Assembly: GCA_013397695.1 (NCBI GenBank)
Contig: VYZI01000240.1
Coordinates: 746,180 to 810,179 of the forward strand
Length of the DNA: 64,000 nucleotides
Direction of reading: 5' to 3'
Origin: Centropus unirufus
Lineage: Eukaryota > Chordata > Aves > Cuculiformes > Centropidae
The notes under the pieces were generated by a model, which saw only the letters and a list, made by a program, of their open reading frames with translations, was not told the origin of the DNA and made no database searches. The position numbers and the translations under genes were made by a program. Below, piece after piece: positions 23,701 to 34,400 of the stretch; positions within the stretch are counted from its first letter, which is position 1, and every line of letters starts with the position of its first letter.

Positions 23701-26700
23701 TGAACCAAACCAAGAAGCCTCAACCCCCATCAGACATTTCATCTGGATCAAAACAAATGTCTGTTTAGCTCTGCATCTTATCTCCAAAAAATGACATACA
23801 TTGGCACCCAGAGAAGAGACCAAGAGGCCAGTGATTCAGTAATCTCCATGCTCTCCAACCACAGCGTATTTCTGTGCTGTGAATTCGGCCAATCTCTCTC
23901 TGAACCACTGTGAACTTTTAGCATCCATAACATCCTGTGGTAAGGGTTTCCTGAGCACTGTGTAAAATACAACTCCTGTTTGCCTTGATCAGTCTCTTCA
24001 AAGCTAGCTTCATTCAGGGCTCTCACGATCTTTTCTTGAAAGAAGAAATGAATAGGTGATTGCCTCCCATTGTCTCCCTAATGTTAATGAGCACATGTAG
24101 ACAGTTAATCACATCCTATTGCTTTTGTCTCTTTTCCCAGATGAAAGGATCTCATACTACTGAATTGTTTTTAGCAGAGTTATTAAATGGGGAGGGAGAA
24201 GAGAAGGAATGAAGTACATCTGAATTCATGAAAATACTGTTACCGCTGCTGAAAGTTCAAAGAATTCTCTAATGAAAAGGAAATATACCCAGCACTTCAT
24301 CTGAAGCTGCATAGGTTAATAACAGTGAAAAAATAGGCTTAACCTTTTATTATGTGACTTTAAAATGGTAACACTGGCGAGCTGCATTGGTATGCACCAT
24401 TTCTTGTATTCAATATTTGATATTGTTCGTCTAGATGTGAAAAAGGTTTTCCAATCATCTAGTTCATAGGCTGCATTAAAAAACCCATTTTTTAAAAATA
24501 ACGACTAGGTAATGCAATGGATCTTCTGTTTTTATTATAGGTAAAAAGCCCTAAACAACACTCTTTAGTAATGAAAACATTAAATGAAAAAAGCAATAAA
24601 CAAATAATGTGTACCCGAGTACTTCAAGACAAGAGATGATTCATTTCTCTAGAGACAATCTACAAGAGAGCATTAGGAGAGATAGTGGGAAAGCTAATTG
24701 CTCACAGAATTCCCATTTCAAATAGTTTTTATTGGTAACACACCCTCCCAGTTCTCTTTTCCCTTCATCTCACATTTGTTTGTCTCTGGGTTTATCAGTT
24801 CAGCTGCACTACTTTCAGAGTAAATGTAGAGGGAGAAATCAGCAGTGAATGAGATAAACTGAGCTGAAGTAATTTTGGAAACCTACATTAAAAATTTGCT
24901 CTTTCTTCTTGGTGAGGGATTTTGTTGTTGTTTTTAATTGTTTTAGTTGCTTGGTTTGTAGTTGGATGTGAGTATTCGAGAACTACCATAATTCAGTAGT
25001 GGGAAAAGACACCTTGCCTTGCATTGTTTCAAACACAAAGCAGGATCTGTCTGCTAAAACTTGCATGGACAAAGCAAAGGCTGAGAAAAAGCCACAGTTT
25101 CTGTTAATAAAAAAAAAATTTAAAAATCCTATCATCATTGATACATTGGGGTTTGTAAAATAACAAAGAAAAGAAAGGATCTGATAGGCAAGTAAAGGAA
25201 CGTGACAGGTCTTTTCCAACCTGGTGATTCCATAGTTCTATGATACTTAGTTACAATATTCTCATCTTTATAAAAATAGAGTCATTCCTGGAAAATACTA
25301 GGTTAATTTAGAGGCAGGGCTTCTCCTGGATGATTCATTAGTAAGGTAACAAACAGGGAAGAAGTTATTCTTTTCACTCCAGGAAATTCTGATAAGCTAA
25401 TATGATTTGGTGATCAAGTTGATTCGGGGTATATACCTATGTATTTAATTCTCTTTCTTTAGGCCCTCTTCAGTCCTCTATTACTCTTGCTATTGTGGTA
25501 AGTTTTCTATTATGTCTGTTACATAATTTTACCCAGAATTAAGTATATTATGTATACTTTTTTTGTTTGCTGAAATCAATTAAAATTTTGCCTTTACCTC
25601 CAGCCAGTGATGGGGCAATTACTGTGTTACAAATAGCAAATGTTAGCAATAAATGCAGAAATTCATAAAGTAGCCATTTTAATCCAGACTGTAAATACCT
25701 CATTTCTGTTAGCTCCTTGTATCTATCAGAACTTTACTCCCCAAGAGACCACCTTTTGCCGGCGGATAAATCTCACCAGGGTCTGACCAAGTGCCAGTCT
25801 AGGAATACGTTAACTTTAAGTGAACACATTCAGAATGAACTGGGAGCTGACAGTAAAGGAAATGTCTCCTGTAACGGCCACACAGGGAGATATTTAGTCT
25901 CTGTATCTGTCCCCCAGCGGAGTAATTTACTTGTCAACGTTATCAGAAGCGACAAAATTAAATGTCAGTGGAATACCTGAACGTTACAGTGACAATAGGG
26001 CATGCGAGTTGCAGGCTAAACCCTCCCTGCATGTCATGCCCTGCCACTCCATCTGCTCCAAAAGGGCACAGAAGAGCCTGTGTTAATACACGTGTCACAT
26101 CCTAGAGCCAAAAAGTTGCTCATTTCAAAGATGAGAGTGGAGGTTCTGGTAGTGATCAGCAGCAAAATTTTAGAGGGGCTGATTGGCACAGTACTTTATC
26201 CTTTACCTAGTAAATAGAGACTGGAATAGGATTAAATACAGTGTCCCAGTCCTGTGTGTAGAACAGAGTGAAGAATTAAGATTGGAAGAGTTAAAACAAT
26301 TGCTGAATATTGTATACAAAAATACCAGCTAGGACACTGCGTTTCTTCCAAAGACAGTGATTGCGTCGTCACTGACAGTTAAATGATAGCTGTTATCAAA
26401 TATAGCTCTCCATTGAACAAAGACTGTCTTTTTTGGAAAATATGATGTTTCTCCTCTTCACCAGTGTCAGGATAGGAGATGTACATGATAAACAGGGCTG
26501 GAAGAAGAGGACTTAAACTCTATACAAGAGAAATACTGGAGGGTGAAGTGTGGTTGTGGTAAGGGCAGGCACGGAAGAGACGGAGTACGCCACACAGCAG
26601 TGTGCAGATGATGCTTACCTCTTTCCACAGCTGCAAATCCTGACCTGCCTCAAGTGCTTGGGATGGCATTGGTGCACCTGGAAGTACAAACCATGCTTAA

Positions 26701-29700
26701 CAATGCTTAACACATGCTTAACGCAAGAAAGCCTGACTATTACAGCAAAGGTTATTTGTGTAAGTATCCCACATCAGTGATTTAAATAAAAACTCCGAAC
26801 ATAGTATGGTGCCTAGCACACTTGTCATCGCCCAGTAGTTTCTGCCTGTTCTATAGCAGAAACACAGCAATTGGCTTCTTCACAAGTTCACAGCAGATAC
26901 AGACACCCGTATCTCACAGCAATAAACAGTGTGGAATCTACTCTGCTCTCACCAGGGTTCAGGCTAGCGTTAGACCATTCTCAGTGATAAGTAGTAGGCA
27001 AGAAAGTTTGCATGGTGGACCTCGAACGTTAAAACCTGCTCAGGAAAACACACTCTAGTGCCTACAGTCTTGAGCCTTCTAAGAACTCGGCTCATCTCCA
27101 GCACATGCACTGAAAGTTGAGCATCTGGATCCCTCCTGTTGCTTTACTCTCTGTTACAGTTAAACAATTAGACACGTGTTATGTAATGAGTGCTTGCATA
27201 TGAATGATACCTGTCACATGAAGGTGGCATTTTTTAAGTGATAGACAGTACATGTGTAACATGTACGCTTGTTTTCTCTCTCATGAGACTAATGTGGAAT
27301 AGCTCAGTCCCTGAGGAGACTGAATACGTTATTAATTGCATAATGCTGCAGTCATGCTCTGCTTGACTTGGGGCCAGCTCATTTCTTCACCTCTGCTCAC
27401 CCAGGCTACAAACCTGGGATTCACTCTTTGAGTCCTTCCTGATCAGCACCTAGGATATCCAACTTTCCTCACCGTTTTTATCTGGCAGTATACTTCTAAT
27501 AATAATGTATTAGTAGAGTCTCTAAAAAACAGAAATAAGCATCACTGAACTGTGAGTACACTAGAGACAACGCAAGGATGTACTTGTGGAATGTGGTGAT
27601 GTACTGCAACTCACCTGGGAGGGAGATTGGTGTGGAGACAGTGGTGCTCTACCTGTACAGTCCTAGGTCTGCAGGAAATCCAAAGTCATCTGATTTATCC
27701 CCCTGCTCAAAGCTGCTTCCTGTGAGTGATGCTTGACTGTTTATATATGCTCTTCTTAAAGTCTTCAGATTAACAGAGATTTTATAACCTCTCAAACAGT
27801 CTATAATTACCTTGTGGTCACTTTTTTTTCCCAAATAATTAAACCAAATTAAAAAAAAGACGGGATGGTAGACTTAGCTAGAACAGTCAGGTGAGCAGGG
27901 CATGAATGTGCATCATCTCCATTTGTTTTAAAGGTATCACTGATAACAATAATTGACACAGCAGTTAACTCCAGGCATAAAGGGGTATATTTCCAAACCT
28001 TTATTTGGTACTAGTACGGACTTATAGTGGCTAATTATTTTCAATGCTGCTTCTTCCCCTTCCACAACAACAACAAAGAGTGGTCTTAAGTTCACCATAC
28101 GTAGAAGTGGGATGTATTTGAAATCTCTAGGAAGCTGACATAATAAGAAAACTGCTTTCCAGTGAAAAGATTACTTTTTTTTAATGTCTGTTTCAATTCT
28201 CTTACTTTTTTTTCTGTTCTTAAGTTAGTACATTTAAATTGAAACATTGCCTGGTTGCAAAGGGTGGAACACTTCCCCATTAAAACTTTGCCTGTCTGTC
28301 ACTGAATGCTGGGTCTACCATTGCCTGGTTCCCAAGGCTTCCCAGGGTGTGCAGAAGAAATCCAATAGCCTATAAAGCTTAGAGCAGCACGCAAGAAAGC
28401 CTGACTATTACAGCTTGCATTTTTTTTTCCTGAAGGGTAAATTTTTGGACAGAGGAGATGCAGTTATTTCACCTGCTCCTAACTTTCCTTAACTCCTCTC
28501 CGCTTATTCCATGTGCAGTCCCATCTGTTTTGTGCACACCCCTATGGCTCTATGCCCCCTGTGCTGAGTTGTGTCCCTCCATCACCCCATCCAGTGCTGC
28601 GGTTCCTGTATTCATTTCATTCATTTCATAGGATTTCATTCATTTACAAACAAACATGACAGCACACACAGGGAAAGAATAAATTCTTTTGTAATATACA
28701 CAAAATAAACACAGGGAGAAAAAAAAAAGAAGTGCTATTGAGGAAAGCAATCTGATTCAAAAGGAACATCTAGTAGGAAATCCTCCTACATAATTGATGC
28801 TGCCTGTGGTATATTTGTTCTCTTATCCTTCAGTCCTGCCAGCTTGTGAAAACTCAACTTCTAAGGCAGTAAAAAGCCAGCTGCACAGCTTCAGCTATTC
28901 TCCAGGATGGGATTCATTTCCTACATCTTCCCTCCGCTGCTCTCCCTACACAAGCACATGACATTTTTGGAAGAACAATGATGAAATACTGTGTGCCGCT
29001 GGCCTTCTTGGCTTTCTTTTACCTTCTCTCCCCGTTTCCATGTCTCCAGGATTTACTTTTAACAGAATACTCTGTATACTCAGGTATTATTTATTTGATT
29101 CTTGATAGTAAACAAACATCAAATCAGAACAAAAACTTCCAATGAGAGTAATTCACACACTCACACACATATATTACAAACAAAATAGAACTATTCCTTG
29201 CACAGCAGCTTGTTTTGGAATGTTACTACATGAGGTATAAGCAGTTAACCTAACTGGAGTGGAAGACAGAATAGAAAAGCGAATACATTTTCTTAAAAAG
29301 CCCATTAGTTGTTGTTGTTTTACAAGCACTCCCTGATAAAGAAAAATAGCAACTTTTAGGTGTAACACAACATAATGAAATCAAGATAATCAAGCACTAT
29401 ACCTGAAGCAGTTCTATCCTTTCTCATGTAACTGCGTTCCCAGGGATTCCTTATGCAATAAATATCATTTCTGGCTGGGCTAAGTGACTTCCAGAGGGTC
29501 CTACATTTTACTACAGTTCCATAATACTTCTCATTTCCCTTTCTTACCTTTTAAATCAGAATAAACTGTATTTATAACGAATTTTAAAATAAAGAAATAA
29601 ATACTTCTCCAAGTCGCGGGCGCGTAGTTTTGCCGGAGGAATCCTGCCGGGATACAGGAAGAAAGCCCAGCGAAATGAGTGCCCGAAACCGTACCCTGCA

Positions 29701-29973
29701 GCGCATCCCCCCGCAGCCCGGGCAGCGGCGGACTCTGCGCGCCCCACCGGGCGGGCAGGCTGCTGGGGTCACCTCCCCCCAAAACCCACGAATATTGCAG
29801 GGCTGGCCGTGCAGGTTATGAAAAGGATGCTCCTCACCTTTGCAAGCAGGGATCGAGGAGGCGAGGAGGAGGAGGAGGAGGAGGAGGAGCAGGGACCCCG
29901 CGCCGTGCCCCGCCGCCCTGGGGCTGCGCGGAGGGGAGGCGATCGGGGGCTGCTGCTGGCAGAGGCTGCCCAT
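17722..29973 (-). CDS. NMU: Neuromedin U prepropeptide, nine coding exons
   Basis: Prohormone of the secreted neuropeptide neuromedin U, which acts on NMUR1/NMUR2 receptors in feeding, smooth muscle and circadian control (family knowledge). Coding exons are 29838-29973, 26619-26677, 22914-22961, 22756-22815, 22191-22220, 22034-22084, 19990-20064, 18869-18922 and 17722-17757, total 549 bases, 182 residues plus TAA; human NMU has 174. All introns are GT-AG and all phases agree. In order: signal peptide with ten leucines (28-37), an acidic/Gln spacer, the conserved ALEELCF block, a KR site after DNTKR, the NURP region starting FLFHYSKT, a second KR site (ERRLKR), then a 25-residue NMU peptide ending RPRN before GKR (amide donor plus dibasic cleavage site). 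ATG 29973 is the first in frame with G at -3 and +4. The order of exons and cleavage sites matches mammalian NMU exon by exon. Odd point: FYRPRN rather than FFRPRN/LFRPRN at the active end. Confidence 0.96.
18869..18922 (-). CDS. NMU: NMU coding exon 8 (NMU peptide core)
   Basis: 54 bases, phase 0. Acceptor TTTTTCAG|GAAGAA, donor AGG|GTATGG. It encodes EELRGPGGIQSRGYFFYR, most of the active peptide. The codon before the final Arg reads TAC (Tyr) where other vertebrate NMUs have Phe. Confidence 0.95.
19990..20064 (-). CDS. NMU: NMU coding exon 7 (NURP end, second KR site)
   Basis: 75 bases, phase 0. Acceptor CTCTCAG|TCGTCT, donor GAC|GTATGT. It encodes the segment SSVLHPLLQLVPQLNERRLKR followed by YKAD. 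The first part aligns with mammalian SVVHPLLQLVPHLHERRMKR; the KR releases the NMU peptide, whose first residues are YKAD. Confidence 0.94.
22034..22084 (-). CDS. NMU: NMU coding exon 6 (start of NURP)
   Basis: 51 bases, phase 0. Acceptor TTTGAACAG|TTCTTA, donor ATG|GTAAGT. It encodes FLFHYSKTHDSGNSEIM, matching mammalian FLFHYSKTQKLGKSNVVS. With exon 7 it forms a 36-residue peptide between two KR sites, the size of the known neuromedin U precursor-related peptide NURP36. Confidence 0.94.
22191..22220 (-). CDS. NMU: NMU coding exon 5 (30-bp microexon)
   Basis: Ten codons, phase 0. Acceptor CCTACAG|GGTTTA, donor AGG|GTAAGA. It encodes GLDEKDNTKR (mammalian EQDEKDNTKR) and supplies the KR convertase site that starts the NURP region. 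It is easily missed because of its size. Confidence 0.92.
22756..22815 (-). CDS. NMU: NMU coding exon 4 (ALEELCF block)
   Basis: 60 bases, phase 0. Acceptor GCATTAG|GTGACC, donor CACAG|GTAAAGC. It encodes VTSALEELCFLVMGFLQKPQ, the most conserved part of the pro-region in NMU and in its paralogue NMS (mammalian NALEELCFMIMGMLPKPQ). Confidence 0.95.
22914..22961 (-). CDS. NMU: NMU coding exon 3
   Basis: 48 bases, phase 0 at both ends. Acceptor TTTTACAG|ATAGAC, donor CAG|GTGAGTC. It encodes IDSACSAYQSTDSQPQ, aligned without gaps to mammalian IDDTCSSFLSIDSQPQ. It is separated from the next exon by an intron of only 98 bases. Confidence 0.92.
25200..25244 (+). mobile_element. CR1 LINE 3' tail fragment in NMU intron 2
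   Basis: GGTCTTTTCCAACCTGGTGA followed by TTCCATAGTTCTATGATA: only the final 45 or so bases of CR1, ending in the octamer-like tail. Confidence 0.75.
25690..25990. promoter_or_regulatory. CpG-retaining intronic block, candidate enhancer
   Basis: About 300 bp in NMU intron 2 that is richer in GC and CpG (GCCGGCGG, AACG, GCGAC, AACGTT) than the AT-rich intron around it. It resembles no repeat I recognise. Retained CpG in an intron is often a sign of constraint; cross-species alignment is needed. An 87-codon plus-strand frame covers it but has no splice sites or known domain. Confidence 0.3.
26619..26677 (-). CDS. NMU: NMU coding exon 2
   Basis: 59 bases, entered in phase 1 and left in phase 0. 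Acceptor TTCCAG|GTGCACC, donor GAG|GTAAGC. It encodes (G)APMPSQALEAGQDLQLWKE, which matches the mammalian segment GAPILPQ...LQLWNE directly after the signal peptide. It is too short for open-reading-frame detection and was found by similarity and splice phase. Confidence 0.9.
29838..29973 (-). CDS. NMU: NMU coding exon 1 (signal peptide)
   Basis: Encodes residues 1-45 plus the first base of codon 46. A Pro/Arg-rich n-region is followed by a ten-leucine hydrophobic core and ASSIPACKG, which aligns with the end of the mammalian NMU signal peptide. The donor is AAAG|GTGAGG. The start was chosen as the first in-frame ATG with a strong Kozak context; the frame is open upstream only as far as a GTG at 30045, which would make an implausibly long n-region. 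The exon lies inside a CpG island. Confidence 0.9.
29863..29889 (-). repeat. (CTC)9 trinucleotide repeat coding poly-Leu
   Basis: Nine perfect GAG units on the plus strand are read as CTC on the minus strand. Preceded by a CTG codon, they encode the ten-leucine core of the NMU signal peptide. The length may vary between individuals or species. Confidence 0.95.
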
Positions 29974-30042
29974 GCCCGCCGCGTCTTCCGCGCTGCCTCC
30001 CTGCCAGCCGCTCCTCCGGGCAAAGTTTTTAAGCGGCCGTGA

Positions 30043-30048
30043 CACGTG
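30043..30048. promoter_or_regulatory. Promoter-proximal canonical E-box CACGTG
   Basis: A palindromic CACGTG 70 bp upstream of the NMU ATG and about 11 bp upstream of the TATA-like run. This motif binds CLOCK/BMAL1, USF and MYC-type bHLH factors. It is the nearest of four such sites within 1.4 kb. Confidence 0.5.
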
Positions 30049-30400
30049 GACGAGCCCCAGGCTGAGTCAGGGCGGGCGCCAGAGCCGCCCTGCCCGCTCG
30101 GCACCGCGCGGCCCCGCGCCAGGTGACGGCCGGGACCCGCTCCCGCTTGGCAGCGCGGGCAGGGGGGAAGGCTCCAGCCCTTTTACTTACGCCCCTCATT
30201 AGGGAAACACCGGGAGCAGCTGCGGTGGCGGGAGTCCTTGTGCTCCACGGGTCGGAGGGATGGCATGGGGTGGCCAAGGGGAGCGTTGAGACACTGTGGG
30301 GTCCCGGTGTGACAGAGTGAAGAGGCGTGATGTAAAGTGGGGAAATCCCGCACGGATTTGTCCCCAGCTAGACGAACCTAGGAGATAAAAGTCAAGCGTG

Positions 30401-30406
30401 CACGTG
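30401..30406. promoter_or_regulatory. E-box CACGTG, NMU upstream region
   Basis: Second canonical E-box, about 430 bp upstream of the NMU ATG, just outside the CpG island. Motif match only. Confidence 0.35.
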
Positions 30407-30742
30407 GGAGAGGATGGTGGTGGCTGGGTTGTGGGGATCTGAGGCTGTGCACCCACCTACCCCAGGAGCCACCTCTGGGCTTTCTGAAGGACCCCTGATG
30501 CAGAGGTGTGAGTGATTCCTTGCATTCTCCATGCCTTAAATACACACAAAATCCCACACCACGGAACAGACTTTAGTAATACGGCAATATCTCATGACCA
30601 AAACCCTGATATTGTGATTAGCAAGGCTTTTTACTTAACATGCACCCGCACACCTCATTCCCAGGTTTATTTATGCCTGCAGATAGCCAAAGCAACTACA
30701 CCGTAAGATACGCAAAAGCACACGACCTCAAATTTATAAAGG

Positions 30743-30748
30743 CACGTG
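30743..30748. promoter_or_regulatory. E-box CACGTG, NMU upstream region
   Basis: Third canonical E-box, about 770 bp upstream of the NMU ATG and close to the CTGGGA repeat. Motif match only. Confidence 0.35.
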
Positions 30749-30860
30749 GGCAACTTAGTCCAGCCATCCCCAAAACACAGCAAGCCTCAGCTTCCCAGAG
30801 AGAAGACCTGGAGACTGCAGGTACCCAAGTCACCAGATCAAGCTGGCTACCAGCAGGACG

Positions 30861-30924
30861 CTGGGACTGGGACTGGGACTGGGACTGGGACTGGGACTGG
30901 GACTGGGACTGGGACTGGGACTGG
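30861..30924. repeat. (CTGGGA)10.7 hexanucleotide minisatellite
   Basis: Perfect six-base repeat, 64 bp, about 0.9 kb upstream of the NMU ATG. GGG recurs every six bases on the plus strand, so about ten G3 runs spaced by three bases fit the G-quadruplex pattern. The long frames open through it on both strands encode only Asp-Trp, Gly-Thr or Ser-Gln/Ser-Pro dipeptide-type repeats and are not genes. Confidence 0.97.
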
Positions 30925-31422
30925 TGCTGACCTGCTTGCTCCACATGCCCAGCCTAGAAGCAGGTCTGGCTTTCTTCAAAGACACGTATCTGACTGTCTC
31001 TGCTCCCTCAGAATTTGCTCTAGGATTAATGATCCTGCCCAGCTGAGGTGCAGCTCCAACACTGAGATAATACAGGGAGCACTTCAGGGCAGCAGCTCCC
31101 AGTTCATAGCAAGTCCTTGTGATTTGTTTCTCCTTGTTTTTCATTCACTCTTATTTTCTTGCTTGGTTTGTCTTTTCGGACTTCCAAATGAAATTCTAGA
31201 ACATGTTCCAGCAATGGGACAGTTGGACATTGGAATTTGTTCTTATCCAAAACAACACGCAGCTCTGTTTGACCATTTCAGTGCTTTGCGACTGGGAGGT
31301 GAATGGTGGGAGGTGGAGCAAAGATGCTTGACAAGAGCAAAAGCTGTTACTGTGAAACAATAGATAGCTTCAATTTCTAATCATAGCATTGCTGTCTTCT
31401 CTTTCCCCTTATCCTTATCAGT

Positions 31423-31428
31423 CACGTG
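31423..31428. promoter_or_regulatory. E-box CACGTG, NMU upstream region
   Basis: Fourth canonical E-box, about 1.45 kb upstream of the NMU ATG. Motif match only. Confidence 0.3.
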
Positions 31429-31429
31429 T

Positions 31430-34400
31430 GCTACAAATTGTGCTCTGCCATGGTGAACACTTTGACAAGTCACCAAAATTTTGAAAGCTTTGCCAAGCAG
31501 CACGCTAGGATGCCATACAAGTCTCATAGTAACAGAAGCATCGTCTTCTCCAGCAGACTTGGCAGCAAATCTTCCCTTAATATGAGTGGGGACACAGTTA
31601 ATTCTTGTGTGAACGGAAAGGCAGAACATAAATTAAAGCTTGTATTTTGTATGTCTTATTGTATTTATAGCTACGTAATAAAAAGAGTTGTTTTAAAACC
31701 ATTTGAATCGACAAATTGTGTTTGGTTCTGGTTTCTGTTAAGAAAAGCAGAAGACATTTATTTAGAAGACATTATCATAAATGGGAAGCCATCAGTGCTG
31801 AAAGGTATCTTCCTAATCCATCTTGATTCAAGTACGTGAAGCAGTGCCCTAAGCCTTGGCCTCAGGAAGGATTACATTTGTTATGCATTTTAATTAATAT
31901 GTTCTTGTTCAATAATTAATCGGTTGTGAAATAAAATGCATTATTTTATAATTAAATACCTGTAAACTCTTTACCCATTCAATGGTGCAGAGCGTTTCAA
32001 GGACAGTGACAAAAAAGATACATCTTTAAATAAAATTTCTTTTCAATTGAAAGAAATTTGATTAGCTCAGAAATTGCATTTTTGGGATACCTGTTTTAAT
32101 ACAGCAGGCTGAAAATTTTGCTGAGTCAACTTGTACAAGTACATATTAACAGCAGTTTTGGAGATGTTGAGAAAAATTTCCAGATGGAGAATTTCTGATC
32201 TTCCATTTACTAGAAAAAAAAATGAAACAAAAAACATTTAATACTTCTCTCTATGCTTGAATTTCTATTGCCCTGTAATCTTTCATCTGCAAAAGCTGTA
32301 ATCATTAAGCATATGATTCTATTTGTGCTCTCAGTTACGTTTTCGGAATCTTAGTAGGCTACAGTCTTCCAGTGCTTCCAAGCCAGTGTGAATTGAATTT
32401 GATTTTAGACTATGCCTTTTTTACTAAGGGCATCAGTGTTATTTTGGTTTTCCTGGTATATAGGTAAGGTAAACCAATTTGGGCATAACTGTAATCCTCC
32501 TGACCATATACTAGGAAAAAAAATTTAACTTATAAGAAAAATGTATATTGGCATTAAGCCCAAATTCGATTTTATACCAAAAGAGTGTTTTTACTAACAT
32601 CTGAACAAATTTTGACAAAGTCAGCTCTCCAAGCTTGAATCTCAGTTCATAGGAGGTTAACAGAGCTTATGATGGTCACCATTATGCAAGGAACACAATG
32701 AAGTGCAAGTGAGGAGAAAAAAAACATCTTTCTCTATTGTATCTGGTTTTGTTTAATTGCTTGATGAAATTAATGTTGCACTATTGCAGGAATAAAGCAC
32801 ATCCTCATTAAGAGAATAGCTTGGAGGATGTTTGGGATGCTGTAATTAGCTGGTTTGAAATATTTATATTCTTCCTAATGCTGCTTGAATAAATGTTAAT
32901 TATGGCTAGTGGAAAGGAAGTCTAACAGCTGAGTATGAGAAACCATCATCTTTTCTGTCTTCAGCAAACACAAGGTCAGGAGGTACGTCACTGGATCCAC
33001 TCACTTACTGCGTACAAGCACACACAGACTGTGAAGAGGTCAATGCATGCTGTTTTTTATGACTTTGATTAAATAAAAATTTTGATAAATCATTCCAGCT
33101 GCATCTGAAGTTAAGCATTGTGATAGTTTTTATCACCAAAATATTCCAAACTTACTGGCAAGTGCTTGAGCTGGGTCAGTGTGGGCAAGCGTACTGATGT
33201 CTCTCACAACTTCAAATGGGTCCATTAATATGTTTCTTCCTTCTGTACAGTGAACAAGCTGTCTACATGTATTTTTTTCTTACTTGTTTATGCTCTAGGA
33301 AATTAAACTTTGTGGAAGCAAGTCTCAATAACTGATTAATGCCTGCTCAGATACTGGACTTCTTCAAGGTATTCTCTTCATACATTACTGACTAATGATG
33401 CACAGGAAGTTCATATAAGAACAGAAGAAAAGTCATCAGAGACCCAATTTAAGAAACAGCATGTCTGAATGGACTTTTATTACAGTGTTGACAACGTAAA
33501 ATGATATCCACTCAGTAGAAACCTTTAGGGACATCTCCCTACAAATTGGAAGTAAACAACAACAAAACACACCGTATCAGGCATCATAAACCCTTTATTT
33601 TCTCAGAATATTATTTTCTTATTTTATCCAAGATAACGCCTCAACTCTTCCTTTATGAATAAGTAAAATTTAAATTACCTTAGAAGCCTCTAATGAACTA
33701 GCAAAGGGAACTCATCTAAACTACTAGAAATGAGCGCAGATACCCAAGTCCCTGGGCTGCCACACCACTAGGAAACAGTGATGGAACTGTTTGCAGCAAA
33801 TGTTCAGGGCTCTCTTCAAAAGTCTTGCACTGAAATCTGTTGGCTGGGTTTGGAATAATAGTTGGAACTTTATATTCTTAGATCTGTGGTAAAGTCAATT
33901 ATTCTGGTACAGAAATAAATAGATTTTCACATGAGTACTAACAAGATTTAAGAAAAGTGGGTATTGTTAACTTTATGCCTTGCCAAAAAGAAACAAGGTC
34001 AATAACAGGCAGATGGAAAAAGAAATTCATTTGGAGACATTTTTTACTTTCAGAGACAACTCATATGAACAACTGAGAGTAAAAGTATAAAAAATGGCTT
34101 ACTTGTTTATTTTATGTGAACATAAGACAGCTGTATGTATGTGTATATAATACAGAGATAAACAAATACAATTAAATCCTTTAATAGACCTTTCATACTC
34201 TCATACCTTTGATTATTTTCTTCTAATTCAAGAAGGTTAACAAAAGCCTATCCAGCTTAAATACACTCTACAAACACAGTAGAAAAATTTGCATTTATGT
34301 TATGATTTCCTGTCCTACACATCGAACAAAATGAGAGTTGTGTATACATTTCTGGTAGAGAATACCCACCTGCTCACAGAAGTCACAGTATAGAAGAGGA

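Larger units (their letters stand above)
29610..30190. promoter_or_regulatory. NMU: CpG island over NMU exon 1 and promoter
   Basis: This is the only long GC-rich, CpG-dense stretch in the window, with repeated GCGC, CCGG and GCGGC. It covers NMU exon 1, the start of intron 1 and about 200 bp upstream. On the minus strand, upstream of the ATG in order towards it: a GC box (30070-30076), TGAGTCA (30063-30069, AP-1-like), CACGTG (30043-30048) and a TTAAAAA TATA-like run (30026-30032). The site assignments come from motif match only. Confidence 0.8.

Noticed and set aside
29543..29572. Minus-strand mini-exon (TTTATTCTGATTTAAAAG before GTAAGA) as NMU exon 2
   Set aside because: Has splice-like ends but the wrong phase and no similarity; the true exon 2 at 26619-26677 matches in sequence and phase.
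29974..30045. N-terminal extension of NMU from 30045
   Set aside because: The first codon there is GTG, not ATG, and it would place 24 extra residues before the signal peptide.
30746..31363. Long plus-strand frame (205 codons) upstream of NMU, and minus-strand frames over the same stretch
   Set aside because: They stay open because a six-base repeat cannot introduce a stop; the translation is a Gly-Thr, Asp-Trp or Ser-Gln/Ser-Pro dipeptide repeat with no domain.
31426..31839. Plus-strand frame of 137 codons
   Set aside because: No recognisable domain or splice structure; length is possible by chance in this size of window.
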